DNA of 49,822 bases from contig DASWHK010000016.1 in assembly GCA_036398215.1 (NCBI GenBank), forward strand, positions 1-49,822. The letters run 5' to 3'. This DNA comes from DASWHK01 sp036398215. Lineage in GTDB: Bacteria > Acidobacteriota > UBA890. A program made the translations under genes and the position numbers. The notes beneath the pieces are model-generated. The model saw only the letters and a program-made list of their open reading frames with translations, searched no databases and was not told where the DNA came from. This document shows, in pieces, positions 29,969-39,069 of the stretch; position 1 is the first letter of the stretch, and each line of letters begins with the position of its first letter.

Positions 29969-32586
29969 GTGCCGGCGACCTGAGCGAGCGGCTCTACGGC
30001 GCCCTGATTCGCCTCTACCCACCGGCCTTCCGGCGCCGCTACGCGGCCGACATGCTCGGTCACTTCCGGCAGCGCCGCGACGAGCTGCGCGGCCGGCCGC
30101 TGCCGCTGCGCGTCTTGTCTCTTGCCGCCGAGATCGGCCTCGACCTGATCGTTTCCCTGCCGCGCGAGTACCTCGCCGCGTCGCTGACCGCGCTCGCTCA
30201 TTTCGGCCGCGATCTGCGGCTGGCGATGCGGTTGCTGCGGCAACGGCCTTCCTTCTCGCTGACCGTGATCGTGACCCTGGCCCTGGCGATCGGCGCCAAC
30301 GCCGCCGTGTTCTCGCTGGTCAATGGGGTGCTGATCGCGCCGCTGCCGTACCGCGAGCCGGATCGGCTCGCATGGCTCTACCTGAGGAACTCATCCACCT
30401 TTCGATTGACGTTGTCGGTGGCCGACTGGAACGGCCTCCGCGAGCAGCACGAGAGCTTCGCGTCGATCGCCGCGCTGCGGATCGCCGAGCTTGCCGCCAC
30501 CGGGGCGGAGCGTCCCGAGCACGTCCGCGCCGCCCGGGTCACGGCCGGGTTCTTCGAGACGTTTGGCGTGCAGGCGGCGCGCGGGCGCACGTTCCTGGAA
30601 GGCGAGGACGAGGTCGGGGCGCCGCCGGTCGCGGTTCTCGGGCATGCCTTCGCGGAACGGTACTTCGGCGCCGGCATCGACCCGATCGGTCGCCCGGTGA
30701 CGCTCGACGGCGTTCCCCATACCGTCGTCGGCGTGCTGGCGCCGGGCGTCGAACGGGTCGTCTACGGGGCCGAGGCCTGGGTGCCCTTGCCGATGCCGAC
30801 CCCGTCGCGCCGCGGGCCGTTCGGCCTGCAGGTGTTCGCGCGGCTCGCCGACGGGCGAACGCTGGAGCATGCCGCCGCCGAGCTCGAGACCGTCAGCCGC
30901 GGGCTGTTCACGCAATGGGCGTCCAGCTTCCAGGACGAGGAGGCCAGGCTCACCCCCTATCCGCTGCGCGAGATCGTGCTCGGCGACACCGGCCGCCGCC
31001 TCGCCCTCGTGTTCGGGGCCGTCGCGCTCGTCCTGCTGGTGGCGATCGCCAACGTCGCCAACCTGATGCTGGCCCGCGCCTCGAGCCGTCGCCGGGAGCT
31101 CGTCGTGCGCGCCGCCCTGGGGGCGAGCCCCGAGCGGCTGGCGAGCGCCGTCCTCGCCGAGGGCCTGGTGCTGTCGGCGGCCGGCGGTCTGGGCGGCCTG
31201 GCCATCGCGGCGGTTGCCGTGCGCGGCTTCCGCGCCACCGGTCTCTCGGTGCCGCGCCTCGCCGAGGTGGGCGTCGATCTGCGGGCCGTCGCCTTCGTCG
31301 CCGCGATCGTCGTCGCCTCGACCTTGCTGCTCGCCGCCGCCCAGCTCTTGTTCGGCTTCGGCCGCACCGCCGCATCGATGGGCGTGGCGCGCACGGCAAC
31401 CGCGTCGCCGTCGACCCGGCGCTTCCAGGGATCCCTCATCGCCCTCGAGTTCGCCCTCACCGTGCCGTTGCTGGTGGCGGCGGGCTTGTTGCTGAACAGC
31501 TTCGCCCGCCTGCAAGCGGTGGATCCCGGGTTCGATCCCGGCGGCGTCGTGGCCGCCACGATCAGCCTTCCGGAGCAGCGCTATCCCGAACTGGGCAACC
31601 TGGTGAGCTTCTGGGAGCAGCTCGAGCAGGACGTCCTGGAGGTCCCCGGCGTCATCGCCGTCGGCGCCGTGGCCGGGCTGCCGCCGGACACGTTCGGCGC
31701 GACGAACAACTTCGACCTCATCGACAAGCCCGTCCCGTCGGGTGCGAGCCAACCGCAGGCGCCCTGGTCGGCGGCCGACCCGGGCTTCCTCGCGGCCCTC
31801 GGTGTGCCGCTGATCGAGGGCCGCTGGTTCACGGACGCCGACGCCGATGGACCGCCGGTTCTCGTCGTCACCCAAGATTGGGCGGAGCGCTACTACCCCG
31901 ATGAGAGCGCCCTCGGCAAGCAGCTCGTCTCCGGGGGTTGCTATGCCTGCGAGCCCAACACCATCGTCGGGGTGATCGGCGACCTCAAGTACGACGGGCT
32001 CACCAGCCACGGAGAGGTCGTCTTCGAGCCGGCCACCGGGCGCTGGTTGCGCTCGTTGAGCCTGGTCGTGCGCACGGCGGGGCGGCCGGAAACCGTGATC
32101 GCTCCGCTGCGCGAGCGCCTGCGCGCCATCGATCCCGAGCTGCCCGTGCAAGTGGCGACGATGGAAGAGCGCCTGTCGGCGGCGGTCGCCGAGCCGCGAC
32201 AGTGGACGATCCTCCTGGGAGTGTTCGCGGCGCTGACCGCGCTGATGTCGGCGCTCGGGGTCTCCGGCGTCCTCGCCTACCACGTGCGCCGGCAGGTGCG
32301 CGAGATCGGCGTGCGCAAGGCGCTCGGCGCCGGCGATGCCGAGCTGGTGCGCTTCGTGGTCGGCCGTGGCATGTTCCTCGTCGGCGCCGGCAGCGCCGCG
32401 GGCCTCGCCTTGTCGCTGTACGTCGCCCGCTGGATCGAGCCGTTCCTGTTCCAGGTCAGCGCCACCGACCCGCTGACGCTGGCCGCCGTCAGCGGCCTGT
32501 TGGCGCTCGTTGCCCTCGGCGCCTGTTACCTGCCCGGTCGGCGGGCGGCGAAGGTCGATCCCGTCGAGGCACTCCTGACCGATTGA
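29965..32586 (+). CDS. ADOP-family (MacB/FtsX-type) ABC transporter permease, module 1
   Basis: An 873-residue membrane protein, GTG start. The N-terminal 80 residues (LYGALIRLYPPAFRRRYAADML) are the ADOP leader region. DLRLAMRLLRQRPSFSLTVIVTLALAIGANAAVFSLVNG is the hallmark first helix; a MacB periplasmic domain (about 105-330), three helices (about 345-460), then a second helix, periplasmic domain (about 510-730) and last three helices (about 750-870) follow. This internal duplication defines ADOP proteins of Acidobacteriota. No ATPase gene is adjacent, which is also typical ('orphan'). Substrate and function unknown; an efflux or lipoprotein-related role is only analogy. Confidence 0.9.
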   Translation: MSAGDLSERLYGALIRLYPPAFRRRYAADMLGHFRQRRDELRGRPLPLRVLSLAAEIGLDLIVSLPREYLAASLTALAHFGRDLRLAMRLLRQRPSFSLTVIVTLALAIGANAAVFSLVNGVLIAPLPYREPDRLAWLYLRNSSTFRLTLSVADWNGLREQHESFASIAALRIAELAATGAERPEHVRAARVTAGFFETFGVQAARGRTFLEGEDEVGAPPVAVLGHAFAERYFGAGIDPIGRPVTLDGVPHTVVGVLAPGVERVVYGAEAWVPLPMPTPSRRGPFGLQVFARLADGRTLEHAAAELETVSRGLFTQWASSFQDEEARLTPYPLREIVLGDTGRRLALVFGAVALVLLVAIANVANLMLARASSRRRELVVRAALGASPERLASAVLAEGLVLSAAGGLGGLAIAAVAVRGFRATGLSVPRLAEVGVDLRAVAFVAAIVVASTLLLAAAQLLFGFGRTAASMGVARTATASPSTRRFQGSLIALEFALTVPLLVAAGLLLNSFARLQAVDPGFDPGGVVAATISLPEQRYPELGNLVSFWEQLEQDVLEVPGVIAVGAVAGLPPDTFGATNNFDLIDKPVPSGASQPQAPWSAADPGFLAALGVPLIEGRWFTDADADGPPVLVVTQDWAERYYPDESALGKQLVSGGCYACEPNTIVGVIGDLKYDGLTSHGEVVFEPATGRWLRSLSLVVRTAGRPETVIAPLRERLRAIDPELPVQVATMEERLSAAVAEPRQWTILLGVFAALTALMSALGVSGVLAYHVRRQVREIGVRKALGAGDAELVRFVVGRGMFLVGAGSAAGLALSLYVARWIEPFLFQVSATDPLTLAAVSGLLALVALGACYLPGRRAAKVDPVEALLTD

Positions 32587-32644
32587 TCGTCCCATAGGGC
32601 GGGCGTCGCCTTGCGGCGTCGAATCGTGTTAGAAAAAGGCCTTG

Positions 32645-34000
32645 ATGACTTCGAACGATCCGTTTGTTCGTCGGATGAACGCGGCGTCGCGAAGCAAATG
32701 GACCCTGCGCACGCTGCTCGGCATCCTCGCCGTTGTCGGCTACGCCTGCTCGGAACCGCACGAGCTCGCCGACTGGACGATCCCGGTGGCGGACGGGACG
32801 CCGATCATGGAGTACGAGGTCGTGCCGCTCGAGGCGCGCGGTGGCGATCGGATCGAGCTCGTCCGGGACCTGGTGATCGGTGCGAACGCGGGAGACGGCG
32901 TCGATGGGTTCGACGGGTTTTACGGGGCCCGCGACCTCGTCGTCGATCCCGAGGGGCGGATGTTCGTCCTGGAGGCCGGTAACCATCGCGTGACGGTGTT
33001 CGATGCCGAGGGGTCGTTGCGGGGCTCGTTCGGCCGGCAAGGGCAGGGGCCGGGAGAGTTCATGCTCCCCGACTGGATCGCGCTGGTGGGCGACTCCATC
33101 GTGGTCAACGATCGGGTCGCCGGGCGGCTGAGCGCCTGGAGCCTCGCAGGCGATCATCTCGAGGACCATGCCCACGGTCGCCGGTTTCGGCCGGAGGTCG
33201 TTCGCGGTTCGGAGCGCGGCACGCTGATCGCCGCGCTCGGCGAGGAGCCCGAGGTCGGCTCGTCGCGCGGAAGCGTCGGTACCCAATCGCAGAGCGGCGA
33301 GCCCGAGGTTCCTTTCCCGCGCAACGTCACCGCGGAGTTCACCCTGGCGGGCGAACAAATCGCGCGGATCAGCGACGTTCCCATCCGCGGCCGGGTAGAG
33401 ATCCGTCAGGGGCCCAACGTTTCCGATGACTTCGCCGACGGCTACAACCACGTCGACATCGCCGTGGACAGCGGTGACGATCAGCCCCGCTTCGCGATCG
33501 CCCGCAGCGGCGCCCTCTATCTCGCCGCCGGCGACGAGTATCAAGTGCTCGCCCTGGCGCCATCGGGCGAGCCTCGCTGGGCATTGCGAGCGTCACTGCC
33601 CATGCCCCCGTTCCAGATCAGGGAGATCGACGATCGAGTAGAGCGAACCGATCGCGCGTCGAGCCGCTCCGATTTCACCTGGGACGAGCTCCTCCCCGCC
33701 ATCGACGCCATCCGCGTCGACGGACACGGCCACCTGTGGGTCTATCCCACGGATGAGCGTGTCGTCGCCGGCGGACCCGGCGAAAGGGCACCAGCCGGCA
33801 AGGTGGAGAGACAAGCGCCGCCCGCCCCGAAACCCGTCGACGTGTACTCGAGCGAGGGCGGGCTCCTGTACTCCGGCACGACGGATCTGCCCTTATGGCA
33901 TGTATCCCTCGGCGACTTCGTCTACGCCCTCGCCGAGGATCAGGACAGTGGCGAGCGGCTCGTCGTCCGCTATCGCATCGTCGAGCCGTTCGCACAATGA
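32645..34000 (+). CDS. lipoprotein with six-bladed (NHL-like) beta-propeller
   Basis: A 451-residue exported protein; ATG 32645 with AAAAAGG about 6 bases upstream, and TTG 32642 in frame. The leader TLLGILAVVGYAC is a lipobox type. Blade motifs include GARDLVVDPEGRMFVLEAGNHRVTVFDAEGSLRGSFGRQGQGPGEF, typical of 6-bladed NHL propellers, then DGYNHVDIAVDS and IDAIRVDGHGHLWVY. This group is frequent in Acidobacteriota and Gemmatimonadota; no enzyme function is established. The C-terminus overlaps, on the other strand, a small membrane-protein frame. Confidence 0.8.
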   Translation: MTSNDPFVRRMNAASRSKWTLRTLLGILAVVGYACSEPHELADWTIPVADGTPIMEYEVVPLEARGGDRIELVRDLVIGANAGDGVDGFDGFYGARDLVVDPEGRMFVLEAGNHRVTVFDAEGSLRGSFGRQGQGPGEFMLPDWIALVGDSIVVNDRVAGRLSAWSLAGDHLEDHAHGRRFRPEVVRGSERGTLIAALGEEPEVGSSRGSVGTQSQSGEPEVPFPRNVTAEFTLAGEQIARISDVPIRGRVEIRQGPNVSDDFADGYNHVDIAVDSGDDQPRFAIARSGALYLAAGDEYQVLALAPSGEPRWALRASLPMPPFQIREIDDRVERTDRASSRSDFTWDELLPAIDAIRVDGHGHLWVYPTDERVVAGGPGERAPAGKVERQAPPAPKPVDVYSSEGGLLYSGTTDLPLWHVSLGDFVYALAEDQDSGERLVVRYRIVEPFAQ

Positions 34001-34116
34001 GCACCGATAATGGCCACGGTGATGGAAACCGTGACCGTGCCCTTGGGGCGCAGGGGATAAGTCAGGGCCGAGATCACTGCTGCAACCGCGGCCAGGATCA
34101 CCAACAGCGCTTCCAT
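33970..34116 (-). CDS. possible small single-pass membrane protein
   Basis: A 48-residue frame, ATG 34116, starting MEALLVILAAVAAVISALTY, a clean transmembrane helix, followed by a basic PLRPKG and a second hydrophobic stretch. ATG overlaps the stop of the TPR-like remnant just upstream (TGATGG), a coupled arrangement that suggests both once formed an operon. Its 3' end overlaps 31 bases of the converging propeller gene, so the natural end may have been lost. Confidence 0.4.
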   Translation of the reverse strand: MEALLVILAAVAAVISALTYPLRPKGTVTVSITVAIIGAHCANGSTMR

Positions 34117-34268
34117 CAGCGGCCGCCCGAGAGGCGTGCCGCCGCCTCGCGGTGGGTGCGCGCGTCGTCCTCGCGTCCCTGGGCGGCGTGGATCTCGGCG
34201 AGGGGGGCGTAGCCAAGCGCCGAGTAGCCGATTCGGCCGGCGCGGGCTCGGCGCTGCCGCACGCCCGT
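34116..34268 (-). pseudogene. C-terminal remnant of a TPR-like protein
   Basis: A 50-codon minus-strand frame bounded upstream by an in-frame TGA at 34271-34269, without a start. It reads RIGYSALGYAPLAEIHAAQG then REDDARTHREAAARLSGGR, a helix pair of the type that ends tetratricopeptide proteins. The body of the gene is missing; the start of the TPR gene on the other strand lies only about 100 bases away. I read it as the tail of a deleted gene. Confidence 0.5.
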
Positions 34269-34373
34269 TCACGTAGATCCGGGGCTTTCGAAGAGACGAG
34301 GCGCGCGGTTACGCTTGCACTCCATGGTCGGCGCGAGCACCCCAGACGGCGACCAGATCCAGGTACGGACACC

Positions 34374-36866
34374 ATGAGCGACGATGCCGCGGCCCAGGTT
34401 GCCGCGACCCCGACAGCAGCGCCGCTCCGCTGGTGGCTACCGGCGCTGATCCTTTGCTCGGGCGGGTTGGCGTACGCCAGCAGCTTCGGCGGCGTGTTCC
34501 TGTTCGACGACGAGCCGTGGATTGTCTTGAATCGCGACCTGCATCGGCTGTGGCCGATCTGGGGCGCGGTATCGGAGACCTTGCGCCCGGTGGTCTTCTT
34601 CTCGTTTGCGGTGAACTACGCGATCAGCGGGCTGGCGACCTGGTCGTGGCACCTGGTCAACCTCGCCATTCACCTGCTCGCCGCGCTGGCGCTGTTCGGC
34701 GTCGTGCGGCGCTCGCTGTCGTTCGCTTCGATTCCCGGGCACCTGCGCGAGGCGGCCGACGGCATCGCCCTGGCGGTGGCGGCGATCTGGGTGGTGCACC
34801 CGCTCAACACGCAGGCAGTGACGTACATCGTCCAGCGCTCCGAATCGCTCGCGTCGCTGTTCTACTTGCTGACGCTGTACTGCTTCCTGCGCGGCGTCCA
34901 GGCGGGCGGCGCGCGCTGGCATGCGGCGTCGCTCGCGGCCTTCGCGCTCGGTCTCGGCAGCAAGGAGATCGTCGCCACCGCCCCGTTGCTGTTGCTGCTG
35001 TACGATCGCGCGTTCGTCACCGGATCCCTGCGCCGCAGCCTGCGCGAACGCTGGCCGGTGTACGGCGTCTTCGTGGTCGCTCCGCCGGCGCTGGTGCTGG
35101 CGCGCTGGCTCGCCGGGCTGCCCACCCTGTACATGTTCGCCAGCGCCTATGCCTCGCTCACCGGTCAGCGGCGCATTCCCACCGTGCAGGGAGTCAAGCT
35201 CGCCCCCCTCGAGCCCGGCGCCGTGACCTCGCTGCAGTACCTGATGACGCAGGCCGAGGCGGTGCTCCACTACATCCGACTCGCGGTGTGGCCGCATCCG
35301 CTGGTGTTCGACTACATGTGGCCGGTGGCTCGCGTCTTCTCGCAGGTGGCCCTGCCGGCCCTGGTTGTGCTCGGCCTGCTGTCCGCGACGGCCTGGGCCG
35401 CGCGCCGGCATCCGCGCACCGGCTTCGTGGCGGCGGCGTTCTTCCTGACCTTGGCGGTGAGCTCGAGCGTCATCCCGCTCGCCGACCCCGTCGTCGAGCA
35501 CCGCATGTACCTGCCGCTCGCGGCGCTGGTGACGCTCGCCGTCCTGGCGGTCTGGACAGGAACCGTCCTCGGCCCGTTCCACGCCGTCCCGACGAACCAC
35601 GCGGAGAGGTGCGGGCTGGCGCCCGTTCCCGCCGCGCGCCGGCGTTTCGCCGTCCTGACTCTCAGCCTGACCATCGTGGTTTTCGGCGGCGTGACGTTCC
35701 GTCGCAACCTCGATTACGGCAGCGCCGAGGCCATGTGGCGCGACGTGGTCGAGAAGCGACCGCAGAACGCGCGCGCCCACTACAACCTGGGCACGCTCCT
35801 GGGGGAGGACGAGCGGGTGGAAGCCGCGTTGGCGAGCTTCACGGAGGCCGTTCGTCTCGATCCCGGCTATGCGTGGGCGCACACCAACCTGGGGGTGGCG
35901 CATTTCCGGCTCGGTGACGCGCGCGCCGCGCGTGACAGCTACGAGACCGCGCTGCGCGTCGACCCGCGCCTGTCGAGCGCCCACAACAACCTGGGGATGC
36001 TGCTGGCGTCGCGCGGCGAGTGGGGCGCGGCGCAGCGTCACTTCGAGGCGGCGATCGCCAACATCTTCGATTTCACCGAGTCCGTGTTCGCTCGCAGGCC
36101 GCTGCTGGCGTATGCCCACGCCAACCTGGCGATGGCGTTTCTCGAACGCGGCGACCTCGAGGCGGCGCGGCGGAACGTGAAGAAAGCGCTTGAAAACGAC
36201 CCCGAGCTGGCGGCGGCGCATGACGTGCTCGGTCGGGTACTCGCGGCCAGGGGTGACCTGGGCGGCGCCCTCGACGCCTACCGGCGGGCCATCGATCTGG
36301 ATCCATCGCTGGCGGTGGCCCATCGCAATCTCGCCGCCGCGCTCATGGGGCTGGTCCGTCACGACGAAGCGCTCGCCGCGTACCGCGTCGCGATCGCAAT
36401 CGACCCCGCCGTCCCCGCCGGGCACAACGATCTGGGCGCGGCCCTGGCCCGGCTCGGACGCGGCGCGGAGGCCGAGGCGAGCTACCGCGCGGCGCTGCGC
36501 CTCGAGCCCGACTTCGCCGAGGCCCTCAACAACCTCGGCCTGCTGCTCGCCTCCCGCGGCGACACGAACGCCGCGCTCGATTCCTTCCGCCGGGCCGTGG
36601 CTGCCAGGCCGGGCTACGCCGAGGCGTACGACAACCTCGGCACGACGCTGGCCGACGCCGGCCGCACGGAAGAGGCCGTCACCGCCTATCTGCAGGCGCT
36701 TTTCGCGCGCCCCGATTTCGCCCGCGCCCACAACAACCTGGCGGTGGCCCTATGGAAGAGCGGGCGCGTCGACGATGCCGTGCCGCACTTTCGCGAGGCA
36801 TTGCGCATCCGGCCGGACTACAGCCGGGCGCGGGAGAACCTCGCCAAGGTGTTGGAGCGACGCTGA
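34374..36866 (+). CDS. polytopic membrane protein with C-terminal TPR array (TMTC/GT-C-like)
   Basis: An 830-residue protein starting ATG 34374. Residues about 20-450 carry some ten membrane segments in a GT-C glycosyltransferase-like layout. FGGVFLFDDEPWIVLN holds the acidic Asp-Asp-Glu motif in the first external loop, and HPLNTQAVTYIVQRSESLASLFYLL is a conserved box of the TMTC (O-mannosyltransferase-like) group and its bacterial relatives. From about 455 to 830 there are about ten TPR units (ARAHYNLGTLLGEDERVEAALASF; SAHNNLGMLLASRGEWGAA). Bacterial relatives are annotated only as TPR proteins; transfer of a lipid-linked sugar to protein is inferred from the fold. Its stop overlaps ATG 36866 of the next gene. 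Confidence 0.8.
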   Translation: MSDDAAAQVAATPTAAPLRWWLPALILCSGGLAYASSFGGVFLFDDEPWIVLNRDLHRLWPIWGAVSETLRPVVFFSFAVNYAISGLATWSWHLVNLAIHLLAALALFGVVRRSLSFASIPGHLREAADGIALAVAAIWVVHPLNTQAVTYIVQRSESLASLFYLLTLYCFLRGVQAGGARWHAASLAAFALGLGSKEIVATAPLLLLLYDRAFVTGSLRRSLRERWPVYGVFVVAPPALVLARWLAGLPTLYMFASAYASLTGQRRIPTVQGVKLAPLEPGAVTSLQYLMTQAEAVLHYIRLAVWPHPLVFDYMWPVARVFSQVALPALVVLGLLSATAWAARRHPRTGFVAAAFFLTLAVSSSVIPLADPVVEHRMYLPLAALVTLAVLAVWTGTVLGPFHAVPTNHAERCGLAPVPAARRRFAVLTLSLTIVVFGGVTFRRNLDYGSAEAMWRDVVEKRPQNARAHYNLGTLLGEDERVEAALASFTEAVRLDPGYAWAHTNLGVAHFRLGDARAARDSYETALRVDPRLSSAHNNLGMLLASRGEWGAAQRHFEAAIANIFDFTESVFARRPLLAYAHANLAMAFLERGDLEAARRNVKKALENDPELAAAHDVLGRVLAARGDLGGALDAYRRAIDLDPSLAVAHRNLAAALMGLVRHDEALAAYRVAIAIDPAVPAGHNDLGAALARLGRGAEAEASYRAALRLEPDFAEALNNLGLLLASRGDTNAALDSFRRAVAARPGYAEAYDNLGTTLADAGRTEEAVTAYLQALFARPDFARAHNNLAVALWKSGRVDDAVPHFREALRIRPDYSRARENLAKVLERR

Positions 36867-38947
36867 TGCGCCGTCTACCATCTGTTCCCGACTTCTTACC
36901 CCGAACGACCCGGTGCAAGATGTTCCCGAACCACTCCCGACTGGCGTTGGCGGCAGCCGTCATGCTCGCCTTGCTGATCGCCGCTGCTGCGGCGGGCACG
37001 GGGCAGGGCGAGGTGCCGCGGGAGCCCTACGTCGTCTCCGGCGCTTGCATGAACGACGTGCTCGGCCCCGCCTGCGGCGCCAGCGTCCCCGAGCTCGGCT
37101 GGCTCAACATCACCAAGATGTGCGACGGCGCGGCGCCGGGCGACGATGCCACCTGCGACGGGCTGCGGCCGGCGCTGCCCGATTGCGACGTCCAGGGCGT
37201 GGCCTGCTTCCCCAACGTCCCGCGCGAGGCGATCACCGGCCAGATCACCGACATCTGCGCCGCCGACCCGGGCGCCCCCGGCTGCGGCGCATTGCAGGCC
37301 GCCGGCGCGGGCTGCCTGGACAGCGCGGCGTGCACTGCAGCGGTGACGTCCGACGCCTGCAGCGGCGGCGGCGGCATCTGCTCGTCGCTGACGAACATGC
37401 TGGAGAACTTCGGCGTCGATACGCCCGTCGTCGATCGCCAGGCGCCGGTGCCCGCGGACACCACCACACCGATGATCTTCTATCGCCAGATGGATAATTC
37501 CTTCACGAACCTCGACGAGCCGTCGCGGGTGATCGTGTTCAGCGGCGCGTACGACCCCGGACAGGAGGTAACCGTGACGGGTTTGCCCCCGGGGCCGGGG
37601 ACGCCGCCCCCTGACGATCCGAACGCGCCGGTGACCGATCGCGGTGAGCCGAACGTCGGTTCCACGGAGTACCTCGGCATTTTCTATACCCACATGGACA
37701 ACTCCTTCCAGGGCGGTGGCCGGGTCGGTGACGCGGACGTCCGCGAGTTCGTCTTGTTCAACAATCAATTGACGTTCGTGGCGAGCGACGCGGGTGCCGG
37801 CGAGCCGGACCCGGCGACCGATCCGGACCCCGCGGGCGGTGCCGCGGGGGAGCCGATCGTGTTTCGGCCGTTATTCACCGGCGGCGACCCGAGTGATCCG
37901 ACGAACATGCCGAACATCTTCGTCGGCGGCAACGAAGGCCAGCCCATCGTTCCCTACATCGGCGGTGATGCCAGCGCTGCGCCGGCCGGCTCCTTTGGAT
38001 TCACGGGCTTTCAGCCGCTCGACAACCCCGATCCATACATCTCGGTTCCCGGCGGTCGCGATCCGACCGTACAGTTGATGATCGTCGTGCGGATCCAACT
38101 CACCGCGCCGGCCGGGCGGCATCCTGTTCCGGCGCCTCCCGTTCCCGAGCCGCCGTCGCTATGGAGCGCCGTCCGCCAGGTGTTCTCGTTCCGTGGCTTG
38201 AACGCTTCCGTGCGGCGCGAGGACGCGATATGGCGCGGCACGCCGCCGCCGTCAGGGCGGCGCGCGGTGGTACGTTCGGTCGCGAACGGGCCGGCCCCCA
38301 CGAGCCCGCCGGCCACGGCCGCGGCGCCGACTCCCTCGGCCATCGCGTCGAGCGCGGCGCAGGGCAGCCCGCTGCAGATGTTCCTTACCAACGTCGGCAG
38401 CTCCACCGGCGAGGCCTTCACCGCCCACGTTCTCAACAACGGCGACGAGCCCATGGACATCGACGTCAAGGGGCTGGTGGTCGAGCCGCTCAAGGAAGAG
38501 GCGCAGCGCATCGTGCAGCAGCAACTCCAGCGGATCATGCCGCAGAACCCGGTCAGCGCGCAGCTCGATGCATACTGCCTGGAGTTCCTGCGCCTGCCGC
38601 CGGTGGCCGACCAGATGTTCCAGCTCGCCCCCAAGGGGCTGCAGGAGCAGTTCGCCCCCATCCGCAACGTGCTCGACGCCGCCAAGCAGCTCAACGACCT
38701 CGGCCTGCTACCGCCCGACAGCAACCCGGCCGCCTACTTCCACTCCATCACCCAGTGGGCGATATGGGCCAGGGAAGAGGGCCTCGACCAGGGCGGCTTC
38801 ACCGACGCCTTCGTGCAGCACACGCGCAAGCAGGTCGAAGCCACCGGCAATCAGTGGACGGGCCAGTTCGACGACGTGGTGCGCGGCGCCGCGCCGGCGC
38901 GCTGGCAGAACATCACGCGCATTCTCGAGACGGCGGCGGTGCGCTAG
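36866..38947 (+). CDS. large secreted protein 1 with shared C-terminal YC...QWAIW domain
   Basis: A 693-residue exported protein (ATG 36866 overlapping the previous stop; ATG 36920, just before the signal peptide, is an alternative). After the signal peptide is a Cys-rich region of about 130 residues with many spaced pairs (ICAADPGAPGC; ACMNDVLGPAC). Next come two related beta segments with IFYRQMDNSF and IFYTHMDNSF, then a Pro/Ala linker. The last 190 residues are a domain shared with the proteins at 39070-41781 and 42027-44924: STGEAF..., VVEPL, YCLE with Cys571, HSITQWAIW with His626 and Gln630, FTDAFVQHTRK and VRG. Cys and Gln 59 apart in these contexts recall thioester domains. No known family assigned; surface adhesion is a hypothesis. 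Confidence 0.75.
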   Translation: MRRLPSVPDFLPRTTRCKMFPNHSRLALAAAVMLALLIAAAAAGTGQGEVPREPYVVSGACMNDVLGPACGASVPELGWLNITKMCDGAAPGDDATCDGLRPALPDCDVQGVACFPNVPREAITGQITDICAADPGAPGCGALQAAGAGCLDSAACTAAVTSDACSGGGGICSSLTNMLENFGVDTPVVDRQAPVPADTTTPMIFYRQMDNSFTNLDEPSRVIVFSGAYDPGQEVTVTGLPPGPGTPPPDDPNAPVTDRGEPNVGSTEYLGIFYTHMDNSFQGGGRVGDADVREFVLFNNQLTFVASDAGAGEPDPATDPDPAGGAAGEPIVFRPLFTGGDPSDPTNMPNIFVGGNEGQPIVPYIGGDASAAPAGSFGFTGFQPLDNPDPYISVPGGRDPTVQLMIVVRIQLTAPAGRHPVPAPPVPEPPSLWSAVRQVFSFRGLNASVRREDAIWRGTPPPSGRRAVVRSVANGPAPTSPPATAAAPTPSAIASSAAQGSPLQMFLTNVGSSTGEAFTAHVLNNGDEPMDIDVKGLVVEPLKEEAQRIVQQQLQRIMPQNPVSAQLDAYCLEFLRLPPVADQMFQLAPKGLQEQFAPIRNVLDAAKQLNDLGLLPPDSNPAAYFHSITQWAIWAREEGLDQGGFTDAFVQHTRKQVEATGNQWTGQFDDVVRGAAPARWQNITRILETAAVR

Positions 38948-39069
38948 CAGCGTCCAGGCCCGGGCCGCCCGTTCCTCGCACGATCCCGGCGGGCCGCTCT
39001 CTGTGCGATCTCGGCCGCGCACGATCCCAGCTACCAGCTCGCGGCGCGGCTACCTTCCTGATCGCTCGC

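Noticed and set aside
32596..32625. GGCGTCGCCTTGCGGCGTC as a terminator after ADOP module 1
   Set aside because: The two GGCGTC elements are direct, not inverted; only a 4-bp stem remains and no T-run follows.
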